Of a DNA stretch of 64,000 nucleotides, positions 8,796 to 16,774 are shown piece by piece. Each line of letters begins with the position of its first letter. The first letter of the stretch is position 1. Origin of the DNA: Sanguibacter suaedae (GTDB taxonomy: Bacteria; Actinomycetota; Actinomycetes; Actinomycetales; Cellulomonadaceae). The notes beneath the pieces are model-generated. The model did no database searches. It had not been told where the DNA came from and saw only the letters and a program-made list of their open reading frames with translations. A program made the position numbers and the translations under genes. The stretch covers positions 1 through 64,000 of the forward strand of contig NZ_JAEINH010000001.1 in NCBI RefSeq assembly GCF_016342785.1, written 5' to 3'.

Positions 8796-9457
8796 CAGCG
8801 TCCCCTCGCCCAGGGCGTGAGCGCTCGTCCGAGGAGCGTGAGGAGGAGGTCGAGGACGAGCGCGAGGGCCAGGCACAGGAGGGTCGCGGTCATGATCTGC
8901 GCCCGGTAGCCGCTACCGAGGCCACGCACCATGAGCTGCCCCAGCCCCCCGTACCCGATGACCACGCCGACGGTCGCGAGCGCCACCGTGCTCACCGTCG
9001 CGAGGCGGACGCCGGTGAGGACGCTGGGCAGGGCGTTGGGCAGCTCGACGGTGAAGAGCGTCCGGGCCCGGCTGTACCCGAGGCCCCGTGCCGCGTCCGT
9101 GACGTCCGGGTCTACCCCGCGCAGACCCACGAGGGTGTTGCGGACCACGAGGAGCAGCGCGTAGAGCACGAGGCCGAGGAGGACGGTGCTGCGGCGGTCG
9201 CGGAGCAGCGGGTAGACGACGGCGAAGAGGGCGAGCGACGGGATGGTGTACAGCACCCCCGTCGTGCCCAGGAGGGGGCCCGCGAGGCGGGGGCGCAGGT
9301 GCGCGAGGGCCGCGAGCGGGACGGCGACGAGGACCGCGATGAGCACGGCCAGGACTGTCAGGGAGGTGTGCTGGCCGAGGGCCCGGAGGATCTCCGAGGA
9401 GTTGTCCTGGACGTACGACCAGGACAGCCAGGGGTTGGCGGGGGGCTCGGGTTCCAC
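8795..9457 (-). CDS. Glycine betaine/osmolyte ABC transporter permease (OpuBB/ProW-like), first
   Basis: A 220-residue membrane protein with about five helices and the EAA-type loop DVTDAARGLGYSRARTL followed by VELPNALP and VGVVIGYGGLG, all typical of OpuB/OsmY-class permeases. It is the first gene of the minus-strand half of the importer and is divergent from the ATPase gene, from which it is separated by only 66 bases, so the shared intergenic region probably carries both promoters. Membrane topology and gene order match quaternary-ammonium importers; the actual solute is not readable from the sequence. Confidence 0.9.
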   Translation of the reverse strand: MEPEPPANPWLSWSYVQDNSSEILRALGQHTSLTVLAVLIAVLVAVPLAALAHLRPRLAGPLLGTTGVLYTIPSLALFAVVYPLLRDRRSTVLLGLVLYALLLVVRNTLVGLRGVDPDVTDAARGLGYSRARTLFTVELPNALPSVLTGVRLATVSTVALATVGVVIGYGGLGQLMVRGLGSGYRAQIMTATLLCLALALVLDLLLTLLGRALTPWARGR

Positions 9458-9523
9458 CCCAGGAGGCTATCGGGGTGCTCTGGTGACGGCGCGCGCAGGG
9501 TGGCCCACGGGTAGTGTCGCCGC

Positions 9524-10546
9524 ATGGCTCCCACCACGGACTCCGACTCCTCGACGGCGGAGCCGCTCATCCGTTTCCGTGCCGCGCGCAAGGAGTTCGC
9601 CAGCGGCGCGGTGGCCGTGGAGGGCCTGGACCTCGACGTCCTGCCCCACGAGCTCCTCGCCCTCGTCGGGCCGTCCGGGTGCGGCAAGTCGACCACGCTG
9701 CGCATGGTGAACCGCCTCGTCGAACCGTCGTCCGGTCAGGTGCTCCTCGAGGGCGAGGACGTCATGAGCGTCGACGCCGTGGCCCTGCGGCGCCGCATCG
9801 GGTACGTCATCCAGCACGTCGGGCTCTTCCCCCACCGCACGGTCACGCAGAACGTCACCACCGTCCCGCGCCTCCTCGGGTGGGACAAGCGCCGCGCGGC
9901 CGCGCGCGTCGAGGAGCTCCTCGACCTCGTCGGTCTCGACCCCGCGACGTACGGCCGCCGCTACCCGCACGAGCTGTCCGGCGGCGAGCGCCAACGCGTC
10001 GGGGTGGCGCGGGCGCTGGCCGTCGACCCGCCGGTGCTCCTCATGGACGAGCCCTTCGGGGCCGTGGACCCGGAGGGTCGCCGCCGCCTCCAGGTCGAGT
10101 TCCGCCGCATCCAGCAGACCCTCGGGACGACGGTCATGCTCGTCACGCACGACATCGACGAGGCCGTGAGCCTTGCAGACCGCGTGGTCGTGCTCAGCCG
10201 GGGCGGCGTGGTCGAGCAGGTCGCCGACCCGGTGACCCTCCTCGCGCGGCCGGCGAACGCGTTCGTGGAGCAGTTCATCGGTACCGGGCGGGAGACGCGG
10301 CTCCTCGGGTTCGGGCGCGTGGAGCGGCGGGACCTCGAGGCGGTCGACGGCGGGTTCGGGCTCGTGAAGGACGGTGCGGCTGCGGGGTCGGTCGCGCTCG
10401 GGGCGTCGCTGGACGACGCGCTCGCGGCGCTCTCGGGTGCGGGGCCTGCGGGAGTCACGGTCGTGGACGACGGTGGCGCGGTCGTCGGGCGCCTCACCGC
10501 GGACGGCCTCCTCGCCGCCCTGCGCCGGGTGACCTCCCCCTCCTGA
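9524..10546 (+). CDS. Glycine betaine/osmolyte ABC transporter ATP-binding protein (OpuBA/ProV-like)
   Basis: A 340-residue ABC ATPase with Walker A GPSGCGKST, Q-loop in GYVIQHVGLFPHRTV, signature LSGGERQRVGVARAL, Walker B LLMDEPFGAVD and switch His in THDIDEA. The QHVGLFPH stretch and the C-terminal extension of about 80 residues after FIGTGRE (weakly CBS-like, with VVDDGGAVVG) are typical of the osmolyte family ProV/OpuBA, where CBS domains sense ionic strength. It is divergent from the two permease genes. A TAGTGT hexamer ends six bases before the ATG, so the message may be leaderless. Confidence 0.9.
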   Translation: MAPTTDSDSSTAEPLIRFRAARKEFASGAVAVEGLDLDVLPHELLALVGPSGCGKSTTLRMVNRLVEPSSGQVLLEGEDVMSVDAVALRRRIGYVIQHVGLFPHRTVTQNVTTVPRLLGWDKRRAAARVEELLDLVGLDPATYGRRYPHELSGGERQRVGVARALAVDPPVLLMDEPFGAVDPEGRRRLQVEFRRIQQTLGTTVMLVTHDIDEAVSLADRVVVLSRGGVVEQVADPVTLLARPANAFVEQFIGTGRETRLLGFGRVERRDLEAVDGGFGLVKDGAAAGSVALGASLDDALAALSGAGPAGVTVVDDGGAVVGRLTADGLLAALRRVTSPS

Positions 10547-10626
10547 GGGTTGTCCCGCGCGGCGGGTCACCTGGGCGTCGACCTCCCGTCACCTCCCGTT
10601 CGTGGGCGCGTGGTGTGCTGTGCCCG

Positions 10627-11586
10627 ATGACAGCGTCGGAGGGTTCCGGGATCGGGGTCGCCGTCCTGCTGGTGGCGGTGGGGTTCGTCCTCACGACGGT
10701 GCACCTGGTCGTCCAGGACCGTGGACGTCACGCCCCACCCGGGAGGTACGCGCCCGAGCGGCGGGTGCCTCCCGAGGGTGTGAGTGTCCTCGTCGCGGCG
10801 CACTGCGCGGGGATGCGCGCCCGGAGCACGAGCGCCCAGCTGGTGGACCTCGTCCAGCGCGGAGCCCTGGACCTGGGCCGGGACGACGACGGCTGGTGGG
10901 TCGAGGTCCGTGACGTGGACGGGTTGGACCACGTGGAGGGCAGCTTCGTGACGGCCCTGGTGGGTGTGCCCGCCTCCGCGGGGATGCGGGCGCGGGTGTC
11001 GCGGTCGGACGGGGCGCTGCGGCATCGGGTCCGGACCGTCCAGGCGTTGGTGAACGACGTCGTCGTGCGGGACGGTCTGCGGGCCGTGGTGCCGCTGCCC
11101 GTCCACCGGTGGCCGTTGCTCGCCGGGCTGGTCGCGCTCACGCTCGTGGCGATCCGACGGGTCGCGGAGCACCCGCAGACGGCGTTCGCGGTGGTGTCGC
11201 TGGCGATCATGACGGTCGTGGTGCTCCTGCCGCCCCGGCACCGGTGGCACGCGCTCACCGACACGGGCATGGCGGTGCGGGAGCAGGTCCTGGGGATCGA
11301 CCGGTTCCTCACGCCTGGGGGCTGGGTGTCCCTCGTCGACCCGCCTGCGCCTCCGAGCCCGGAGCAGCTGCGGGCGCTCCTCCCCTGGGCCGTCGTCGTC
11401 GGCCTGGAGCGGCACACGGCAGGCGTGCTGCCCGACGACGGTCCCCTCAAGGACTTCATCGCGGAGTTCGCAGCACGACCCACGAGCGATGCCGACAGCG
11501 ACCACGTCCCCGGCGACGCGTGGGACCGCGTCGCCACCGGTGGCAGCCCCGCTCTGCACGACGGGGCGACCTACGCGAAGGACTGA
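10627..11586 (+). CDS. DUF2207-like membrane protein of unknown function
   Basis: A 319-residue protein: one N-terminal membrane segment (about 8-28), a soluble region starting with a PPEGVSVLVAAHCAGMRA stretch and a LVDLVQRGALDL helix that resembles the C-terminal part of DUF2207 membrane proteins, two central membrane segments (around residues 160-205) and a soluble acidic tail. The likeness to DUF2207 is by motif order only. It is 80 bases after the osmolyte ATPase gene on the same strand but there is no sign of functional linkage. Confidence 0.6.
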   Translation: MTASEGSGIGVAVLLVAVGFVLTTVHLVVQDRGRHAPPGRYAPERRVPPEGVSVLVAAHCAGMRARSTSAQLVDLVQRGALDLGRDDDGWWVEVRDVDGLDHVEGSFVTALVGVPASAGMRARVSRSDGALRHRVRTVQALVNDVVVRDGLRAVVPLPVHRWPLLAGLVALTLVAIRRVAEHPQTAFAVVSLAIMTVVVLLPPRHRWHALTDTGMAVREQVLGIDRFLTPGGWVSLVDPPAPPSPEQLRALLPWAVVVGLERHTAGVLPDDGPLKDFIAEFAARPTSDADSDHVPGDAWDRVATGGSPALHDGATYAKD

Positions 11587-11593
11587 GCGCTCG

Positions 11594-12148
11594 TCAGGTC
11601 TCGTCGGACCGTTCCGCGAAGAGGACCCGCGCGGCGCGGCGCGTCAGGTCCCCGACGTCCGCGCCCGGGTGGGTGGCGCGGAGGGCTCCCGACATGACGA
11701 GCGTGGCGAGGCCGTGGACGAGCGCGAAGGCTGCCAGCGGTGCATCGGCAGACCGGGGCTCGACGGTCCCGGTGCCGTCGAGGAGGACCTGCCCCGCGGC
11801 GGTGCGAGCGGCCTCGAGGTCAGGGTCCCGCGGGTCGGTGCGCGAGCTGTCGAACATCACGGCGTAGTGACCGCGCCCGGCCCCGGTGGCGAACTCCACG
11901 TACGCGACGGCCGTCTCCAGGAACGTCGGCGCTGATCGCATCGCGCGCTCGAGCCGGACGAATCCTTCGGTCGCGAGGGCGGTCAGCAGCCCGCGCCGGT
12001 CCCGGAAGTGGTGCGCGGGCGCCGCGTGGGAGACACCGGCCCGTCGGGCCAGGCCACGGAGGGTGAGCGCATCAGGTCCGTCGGCTGCGACGACGGATGC
12101 GGCCTCGCTCAGCAGCACCGCTCGCAGGTCGCCGTGGTGGTAGGGCAC
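11594..12148 (-). CDS. TetR-family transcriptional repressor
   Basis: A 184-residue regulator. The N-terminus (VPYHHGDLR) and the helix-turn-helix segment LTLRGLARRAGVSHAAPAHHFRDR are typical of TetR; the C-terminal domain resembles TetR_C_33-type ligand domains (AFALVHGLATLVMSGAL). GTG at 12148 is chosen because HHGDLR-type TetR proteins begin here and because a TAGCAT hexamer with an upstream TTGTCA lies just before it, implying a nearly leaderless transcript; an ATG 27 bases upstream lies inside the operator. It is divergent from a DoxX-like gene and the perfect palindrome at 12167-12183 between them is the probable operator. Confidence 0.85.
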   Translation of the reverse strand: MPYHHGDLRAVLLSEAASVVAADGPDALTLRGLARRAGVSHAAPAHHFRDRRGLLTALATEGFVRLERAMRSAPTFLETAVAYVEFATGAGRGHYAVMFDSSRTDPRDPDLEAARTAAGQVLLDGTGTVEPRSADAPLAAFALVHGLATLVMSGALRATHPGADVGDLTRRAARVLFAERSDET

Positions 12149-12166
12149 GGTCCATGCTAACCGCAA

Positions 12167-12183
12167 TCTTGTCATTGACAAGA
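12167..12183. promoter_or_regulatory. Operator palindrome between the tetR and doxX-like genes
   Basis: A perfect 17-base palindrome, TCTTGTCA-T-TGACAAGA. Its right half contains TTGACA (12175-12180), a consensus -35 box for the plus-strand DoxX-like gene, and its other strand contains TTGTCA, a -35 for the repressor gene. One bound TetR dimer would therefore block both promoters. Confidence 0.75.
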
Positions 12184-12229
12184 TGGTCGGCGGCGCAGAG
12201 GATCGAGTCCCGACCCTGGAGGAGTCCAC

Positions 12230-12673
12230 GTGGCACCGTTCGTCGCCCTCGTCGTCACGACCTGCATCGCGCGCGCGTTGGGCGCAGGGGTCCCGAGCCT
12301 GAGCACCCTGAGCTCGTGGTCCACGGCCACCGCGGTGGGTGTCGCCGCGATGTTCACCCTCGCCTCAACCGCGCACTTCCGCCAGCCCCGTCGCGCTGGG
12401 CTCGTCGCCATCGTCCCGACAGGGGTTCCCCGCCCCGAGCTCGCGGTGACCGTCACGGGCGTCCTCGAGATCGTCGGTGCGCTCGGGGTGCTCGTGCCGG
12501 CCACGCGCACCGTCGCAGCCGTCTGCCTCGCACTCCTGCTCGTCGCGATGTTCCCGGCCAACGTCCGGGCGGCGTCGGGGCCCGTCCACCCGTCCGCACC
12601 GACGACGCCCCTGGCTCTGCGGACCGCGCTCCAGGTCGTCTTCATCACGGCGTGCGTGGTCGCCGCGACCTGA
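12230..12673 (+). CDS. DoxX-like membrane protein
   Basis: A 147-residue membrane protein of four hydrophobic segments (about 5-20, 32-48, 68-88, 93-110, with a last one at 128-146). The TASTAHFR motif at the end of the second segment and VTGVLEIVGALGVLVP in the third are typical of the DoxX-like/DUF417-related family; molecular role unknown, often linked to redox stress or detoxification. GTG start with GGAGGA seven bases upstream. It is divergent from, and presumably repressed by, the TetR protein at 11594-12148. Confidence 0.8.
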   Translation: MAPFVALVVTTCIARALGAGVPSLSTLSSWSTATAVGVAAMFTLASTAHFRQPRRAGLVAIVPTGVPRPELAVTVTGVLEIVGALGVLVPATRTVAAVCLALLLVAMFPANVRAASGPVHPSAPTTPLALRTALQVVFITACVVAAT

Positions 12674-12695
12674 GTCGGACCTCAGCAGGCCATGC

Positions 12696-13361
12696 CTACC
12701 GTGCCAGCCGGAGGATGCGTTCCTCGACCTCCACCGGGGCCAGTCCGCTCGACGTCGCCCAGCCGGCCACCATCTCGACGTACCGGGCGTAGTCGTCGGG
12801 GTGGTCGCCCCGGACCGAGATGGCGTGGACGGCGAGCCACCTGCTGATCCTCGGGTCGAGGACCGGAGCAGCGAATTGCGACCGCGCCTCACCCCGAGCG
12901 GTGATCAGGGATATCCACACGGTGATGAATGCGGGACCGAACCTGTCGACCTTTCCCTCCCTCGCATTCAGGAATAGCCTCGCCGCCACGGCGCCCTTCT
13001 TCAGCGCGATGTCAGCAGATTCTCGGAGGCGGCGGCGGACGTCCACCCGGACGAGCTCCTCCTTGGGGCGCTTGGACCCGGTGAGGATCCTCGCCGTCCG
13101 GAAGGGGCCGTGCCCCGAGGGGCCGTGGCCCCACATCATCGCGACGGTGAACGCCCCGGTCACGTCGCCCGGCAGCAGGTCACGGACGAGCCGTGCCGCG
13201 TCCGTCCGGTCCAGCTCGGCGGGCAGGTCGTCGAGCACGAGGGCGTTCTGGTCGAGGTGTCCCGTCCACTCCCGCCAGCGCTCCCTCTGATAGCAGAAAG
13301 CACGGTCCGCAGCGCTCTCCTCCTCGAGGAGAGCGGCGAGCGAAGAGGGCGGGGAGAGCAT
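12696..13361 (-). CDS. 8-oxoguanine DNA glycosylase-fold protein (OGG-fold family)
   Basis: A 221-residue protein resembling the small 'OGG fold' family found in actinobacterial defence-rich regions: an N-terminal helical region, the motif MWGHGPSGHGPFRTARIL around residues 96-113, and a helical C-terminus. Catalysis by such proteins has not been shown, so a base-excision role is family inference. The start ATG (MLSPPSS) was taken because the open frame upstream contains Arg/Pro-rich shadow sequence. The region has a lower GC content and less biased third codon positions than the window average, suggesting recent acquisition. Confidence 0.65.
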   Translation of the reverse strand: MLSPPSSLAALLEEESAADRAFCYQRERWREWTGHLDQNALVLDDLPAELDRTDAARLVRDLLPGDVTGAFTVAMMWGHGPSGHGPFRTARILTGSKRPKEELVRVDVRRRLRESADIALKKGAVAARLFLNAREGKVDRFGPAFITVWISLITARGEARSQFAAPVLDPRISRWLAVHAISVRGDHPDDYARYVEMVAGWATSSGLAPVEVEERILRLAR

Positions 13362-13674
13362 TCCTCGACAGTCCCACACGCACCTGTCGGCTCCACGCAC
13401 CTTCCGGGGTGAATGTTCCCGCAGGGACTCGTTGTCCGGGATTCCTGCATTCTTCACCCGCTGCAGGCTGAGAACGAGGTGGGCGCCCATCGCGCCCGCA
13501 GCGCGAGGGCACCTCACGGACCCGGCCCGGCTCGAACGGGCAGCCACCCTCTCCGACTGCGGGCTGAGTGCGCCTTTACCGGATGGGCGCACCTTGGGCG
13601 AGGTAGGACGAGGCTACCCGTCCCCTTCCACGATGTCGCTGGCATATTCGATCACGCAGCCATGCAGATCTCCA
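13362..13674. other. Non-coding gap with a tRNA-like remnant
   Basis: This 313-base gap holds no gene that I can support. On the minus strand 13525-13541 forms a perfect T-arm-like hairpin (5-bp stem GCCCG/CGGGC, loop TTCGAGC), and 13568-13592 a 7-bp hairpin with a D-arm-like loop, but no acceptor stem can be closed and no anticodon arm is convincing. It could be a decayed tRNA gene or coincidence. Confidence 0.3.
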
Positions 13675-14070
13675 CTAAAGGACATGCCTCGGCCGTCCGA
13701 GCTGGGCGCCCAGGATGCACGACACGGTCAATGAGACTCCCAGCAGGAGCCAGAGCGCAGAGACGAGTGCACCGACGGCAAGCCCGACGTTCACGACGAG
13801 CGCGACCCACAGCACCCAGGACGCCGTATCAGGCTGGCGCCCAGGATCGAAGGATCCCTTCATCACCACGATCGCCGCCGACGCGAGGACCAGCCCTGAA
13901 AGAAGCCCGACGACGGTCACGACCCCAGAGAGCTGAGGCTGCGGCTCTCCGTCGAACGCGCGCATCGACGCGGCGAAACCACCTACGACGACGACCAGGC
14001 CGACTACATAGAGAGCTTCCAGTCCGAGAATCACGGAGGTGACTCGTCGCACGGTCTTCTCGTGGACCAC
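13675..14070 (-). CDS. Small membrane protein of unknown function
   Basis: A 131-residue protein with three or four predicted membrane helices (about residues 9-31, 48-68, 84-112) and a short basic tail. No family recognised. The start is taken at GTG (VVHEKTVRR) because GGAG lies five bases upstream and because the first helix begins right after it; the frame is open up to 14214, which would add a Cys-rich extension running almost to the start of the divergent gene. The divergent DUF262 gene starts 147 bases away, so promoters of both would share this space. Confidence 0.5.
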   Translation of the reverse strand: MVHEKTVRRVTSVILGLEALYVVGLVVVVGGFAASMRAFDGEPQPQLSGVVTVVGLLSGLVLASAAIVVMKGSFDPGRQPDTASWVLWVALVVNVGLAVGALVSALWLLLGVSLTVSCILGAQLGRPRHVL

Positions 14071-14216
14071 GAGCACTCCGATCGGTGTGACGACTCGAGG
14101 CACCCCTCTCCTGAGGAGGCTGGCGACCTCTGTGGCCGGCAGCCACGCCACCGGCAGTGCCAACGGTAACGCTACGGTGAGGCAGTCACAGGTCGGGCAC
14201 AAGGCGGGGGTCACAC

Positions 14217-16736
14217 GTGGTCAAAGCGATGGAGACGAGCCTCGCCGGGATGCTCGAGGGCAAGAAGCAGTACCAGGTCCCGCTGTACCAGCGGGTCTAC
14301 TCCTGGGGCGCGAAGCATCTTGACCAGCTCTGGGACGACGTCGTCGAGCTCGCGGCGACGCGGCGCGAGGCGCCGGGGTCGAACCACTTCATCGGGTCGC
14401 TCGTGCTGGCCACCAGCCCTGACTTCAACGCCGTCGGACTGGCCAAGCTGCTCGTCGTCGACGGCCAGCAGCGCCTGACCACGCTCACCCTTCTCCTCGC
14501 AGCGCTGCGCGACCACCTCGCCGAGACCGGCCGCACCGACCGGGCCGAAGGCATCCACGCCCAGTACCTCGTGAACGTCTACGACACCGGCAAGCCGACC
14601 AAGGTGCTACCCACCCAGGCCGACCGGGACGCGTACAAGGCGGTGCTGACGTCATCCCCCGAGGCCGGCGGGTCCGATGCGATCGGGACCGCCTACAACC
14701 ACTTCCGAGCCAAGCTCGCCCTGGCGGACGGCCCCGACGACCCTCGCGATCTCGACGAGATCGAGAACGCCGTCGTCCACGGACTGACCGTCGTCGTGGT
14801 GACCGCGGAACCGGGCGACAACGCGCACCGCATCTTCGAGTCGCTCAACAACACCGGTCTCCAGCTCAGCCAGTCCGACCTCCTGAAGAACTACCTCTTC
14901 ATGCGGCTCGGGCCGCGCTCCGAGGACGTCTACGACGCCGTGTGGCTGCCGCTCGAGAAGAAGCTCTCCTCCGACAACCTGGAGCTGCTCTTCTGGCTCG
15001 ACCTCGCCCGACGCGACGAGCGGGTCAAGCAGTCCGACACCTACGCCGGACAGCAGAAGCGGCTGGAGAAGCTCACCACGCCCGACCAGATCGAGTCCGA
15101 GGTCCGACGCATCGCTGCTCTCGGTGACGTCCTGGCCACGATCCTCGATCCCTCCCGGGAGACCGACCCGGCCATCCGAACGCGTCTCGACCACATCAGG
15201 GCGTGGGGCTCGACCACCGCTTACCCGGTCGTCATGGCGATCCTTGCACGCCGAGCCGCAGGCACAGCGACACCCACCCAGGCCGCTCACGCGCTCCTGA
15301 CGCTCGAGTCGTACTTCGTGCGTCGCATCGTCGCCGGGCGAGCGACCACCGGACTCAACCGCACCCTCCTCCTAGCAGTGAACATCGTCGCCGACGCCGA
15401 AGCGGTCGACATCGCACTGAGGGACTATCTGTCCCGTGGGCGCAAGCACTTCGCCACCGACACGCAGGTGCGCGCGGCCGTCGGAGCAGTGCCCTTCTAC
15501 TGGCAGGGCCGTGCCTCGCAGAAGAAGCTCATCCTGCGGTGGCTCGAGGAGTCCTACGCCTCCAAGGAAGCCGTGGACCCCACGAACCTCACCATCGAGC
15601 ACGTGCTGCCGCAGACGTTGACCGACACGGTGCGCCGGGACTTCGCCGCCGGGCTTTCCGACGACGCCGACGTGACCGCCGAGCACGAACGCCTCGTCCA
15701 CACGATCGGCAACCTGACGCTCACCGCCTACAACAGCGAGCTGAGCAACCGCCCCTTCGCCGAGAAGCGGGCCATGCTCGGGGAGTCCGGGCTCCGCATG
15801 AACCAGGAGATTGCCGCTCACGAGACATGGAGCCTGACCGAGATCCACGCACGTGGTGCCGCGTTGGCCGAGAAGATCATCTCCCTGTGGCCCGGACCGG
15901 ACGAGACGCTCACGAGCACCGGCGACGAGGAGTCGTCGGAGACCGGCCGCATCGTCTCCTCGATCGTCGCCGAGATCCCCGCAGGGCGTTGGACCTCCTA
16001 CGGTGAGGTCGCGCTCATCGCAGGCTCCTACCCCCAGCCCGTCGCGGCGATCATCACCACCCGCCTCATGCACGGGTTCTGGCGGGTGCTCCAGCGCGGC
16101 GGGACCATCTCTCCCGGGTTCCGCTGGCCGGACCCGGATCGCGCCGACGACCCCCGCACCTACCTGGAATCCGAGGGCCTGACCTTCGACGACGACGGAC
16201 GCGCGGATCCTGCGCAGTTCGTCGCCGCCCGTGAGCTCGCAAAGCTCGCCGGCCTCGAGGTCGGCGACACGCCCTCCTGGCGCACATCGAGCACCAGACC
16301 GCTGCTGGCACAGCGCCAGGCGTTCTTCGAGACCGTCCGCGAGCTCGGCACGTCCACCGGAACCCTCATCACGTCATGGCCCAAGGGCTCGACGCAGGAC
16401 TCGGTAGGCGTCGCCATCGGTCTGCCCGGGTGCAGCGTCGCCCTGTCCCTCGCCACCCGTGAGCCTGCCGTCTCGTGCGCCTTCTACGTCCGCGACGACA
16501 AGGACCTCTTCGCTCACCTTCACCGACACCGCGAAGAGATCGAAGCTTCGCTCGGCGCCCACCTGGAGTGGCGCGACAACCCCGAGCACAAGGCGAGCCA
16601 AGCGATCCTGCGGCACGACGGCGACTGGCGCGACGCGGCCGTGGGGCCGGACCTCGCACAGTGGTTGGTCCGCACCACCGAGACCTTCGCGGCAATCTTC
16701 GCCGCGTACGTGCAGGAATACCGTCAGCACACCTGA
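14217..16736 (+). CDS. DUF262-HNH (DUF1524)-ATL/MGMT-like-DUF4268 fusion, putative type IV restriction enzyme
   Basis: An 839-residue protein. Residues 1 to about 220 form a DUF262 NTP-dependent DNase domain with the signature VDGQQR (81-86); residues about 350-560 a DUF1524 HNH nuclease (H462 in IEHVLP, N499 and N506 in IGNLTLTAYN). Both halves resemble GmrS and GmrD, which together cut modified DNA. From about 577 to 690 a domain like the alkyltransferase-like/MGMT DNA-binding fold follows (IPAGRWTSYGEVALIAG, FWRVLQRGG); the reactive PCHR Cys of true methyltransferases is absent, as in ATL proteins. The last ~145 residues look like DUF4268. GTG start with GGGGG upstream. A single-gene defence enzyme that senses modified or alkylated DNA is the best inference. 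Confidence 0.8.
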   Translation: MVKAMETSLAGMLEGKKQYQVPLYQRVYSWGAKHLDQLWDDVVELAATRREAPGSNHFIGSLVLATSPDFNAVGLAKLLVVDGQQRLTTLTLLLAALRDHLAETGRTDRAEGIHAQYLVNVYDTGKPTKVLPTQADRDAYKAVLTSSPEAGGSDAIGTAYNHFRAKLALADGPDDPRDLDEIENAVVHGLTVVVVTAEPGDNAHRIFESLNNTGLQLSQSDLLKNYLFMRLGPRSEDVYDAVWLPLEKKLSSDNLELLFWLDLARRDERVKQSDTYAGQQKRLEKLTTPDQIESEVRRIAALGDVLATILDPSRETDPAIRTRLDHIRAWGSTTAYPVVMAILARRAAGTATPTQAAHALLTLESYFVRRIVAGRATTGLNRTLLLAVNIVADAEAVDIALRDYLSRGRKHFATDTQVRAAVGAVPFYWQGRASQKKLILRWLEESYASKEAVDPTNLTIEHVLPQTLTDTVRRDFAAGLSDDADVTAEHERLVHTIGNLTLTAYNSELSNRPFAEKRAMLGESGLRMNQEIAAHETWSLTEIHARGAALAEKIISLWPGPDETLTSTGDEESSETGRIVSSIVAEIPAGRWTSYGEVALIAGSYPQPVAAIITTRLMHGFWRVLQRGGTISPGFRWPDPDRADDPRTYLESEGLTFDDDGRADPAQFVAARELAKLAGLEVGDTPSWRTSSTRPLLAQRQAFFETVRELGTSTGTLITSWPKGSTQDSVGVAIGLPGCSVALSLATREPAVSCAFYVRDDKDLFAHLHRHREEIEASLGAHLEWRDNPEHKASQAILRHDGDWRDAAVGPDLAQWLVRTTETFAAIFAAYVQEYRQHT

Positions 16737-16760
16737 GTCCTCGTGGTTGCGTGAGGACTC
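16735..16760. terminator. Hairpin between convergent genes
   Basis: GAGTCCTC and GAGGACTC form a perfect 8-bp stem around a 10-base loop immediately after the stop of the DUF262 fusion gene and before the end of the convergent nucleotidyltransferase gene. No T tract follows on either strand, which is common for terminators in very GC-rich genomes. Confidence 0.5.
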
Positions 16761-16774
16761 CGCGCTCTTACCAC

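Noticed and set aside
13413-14042. Open frame across the gap between the OGG-fold gene and the small membrane protein
   Set aside because: It runs antisense to the membrane protein gene, is Arg/Ser-rich without structure and covers a tRNA-like hairpin, so it is not convincing as a gene.
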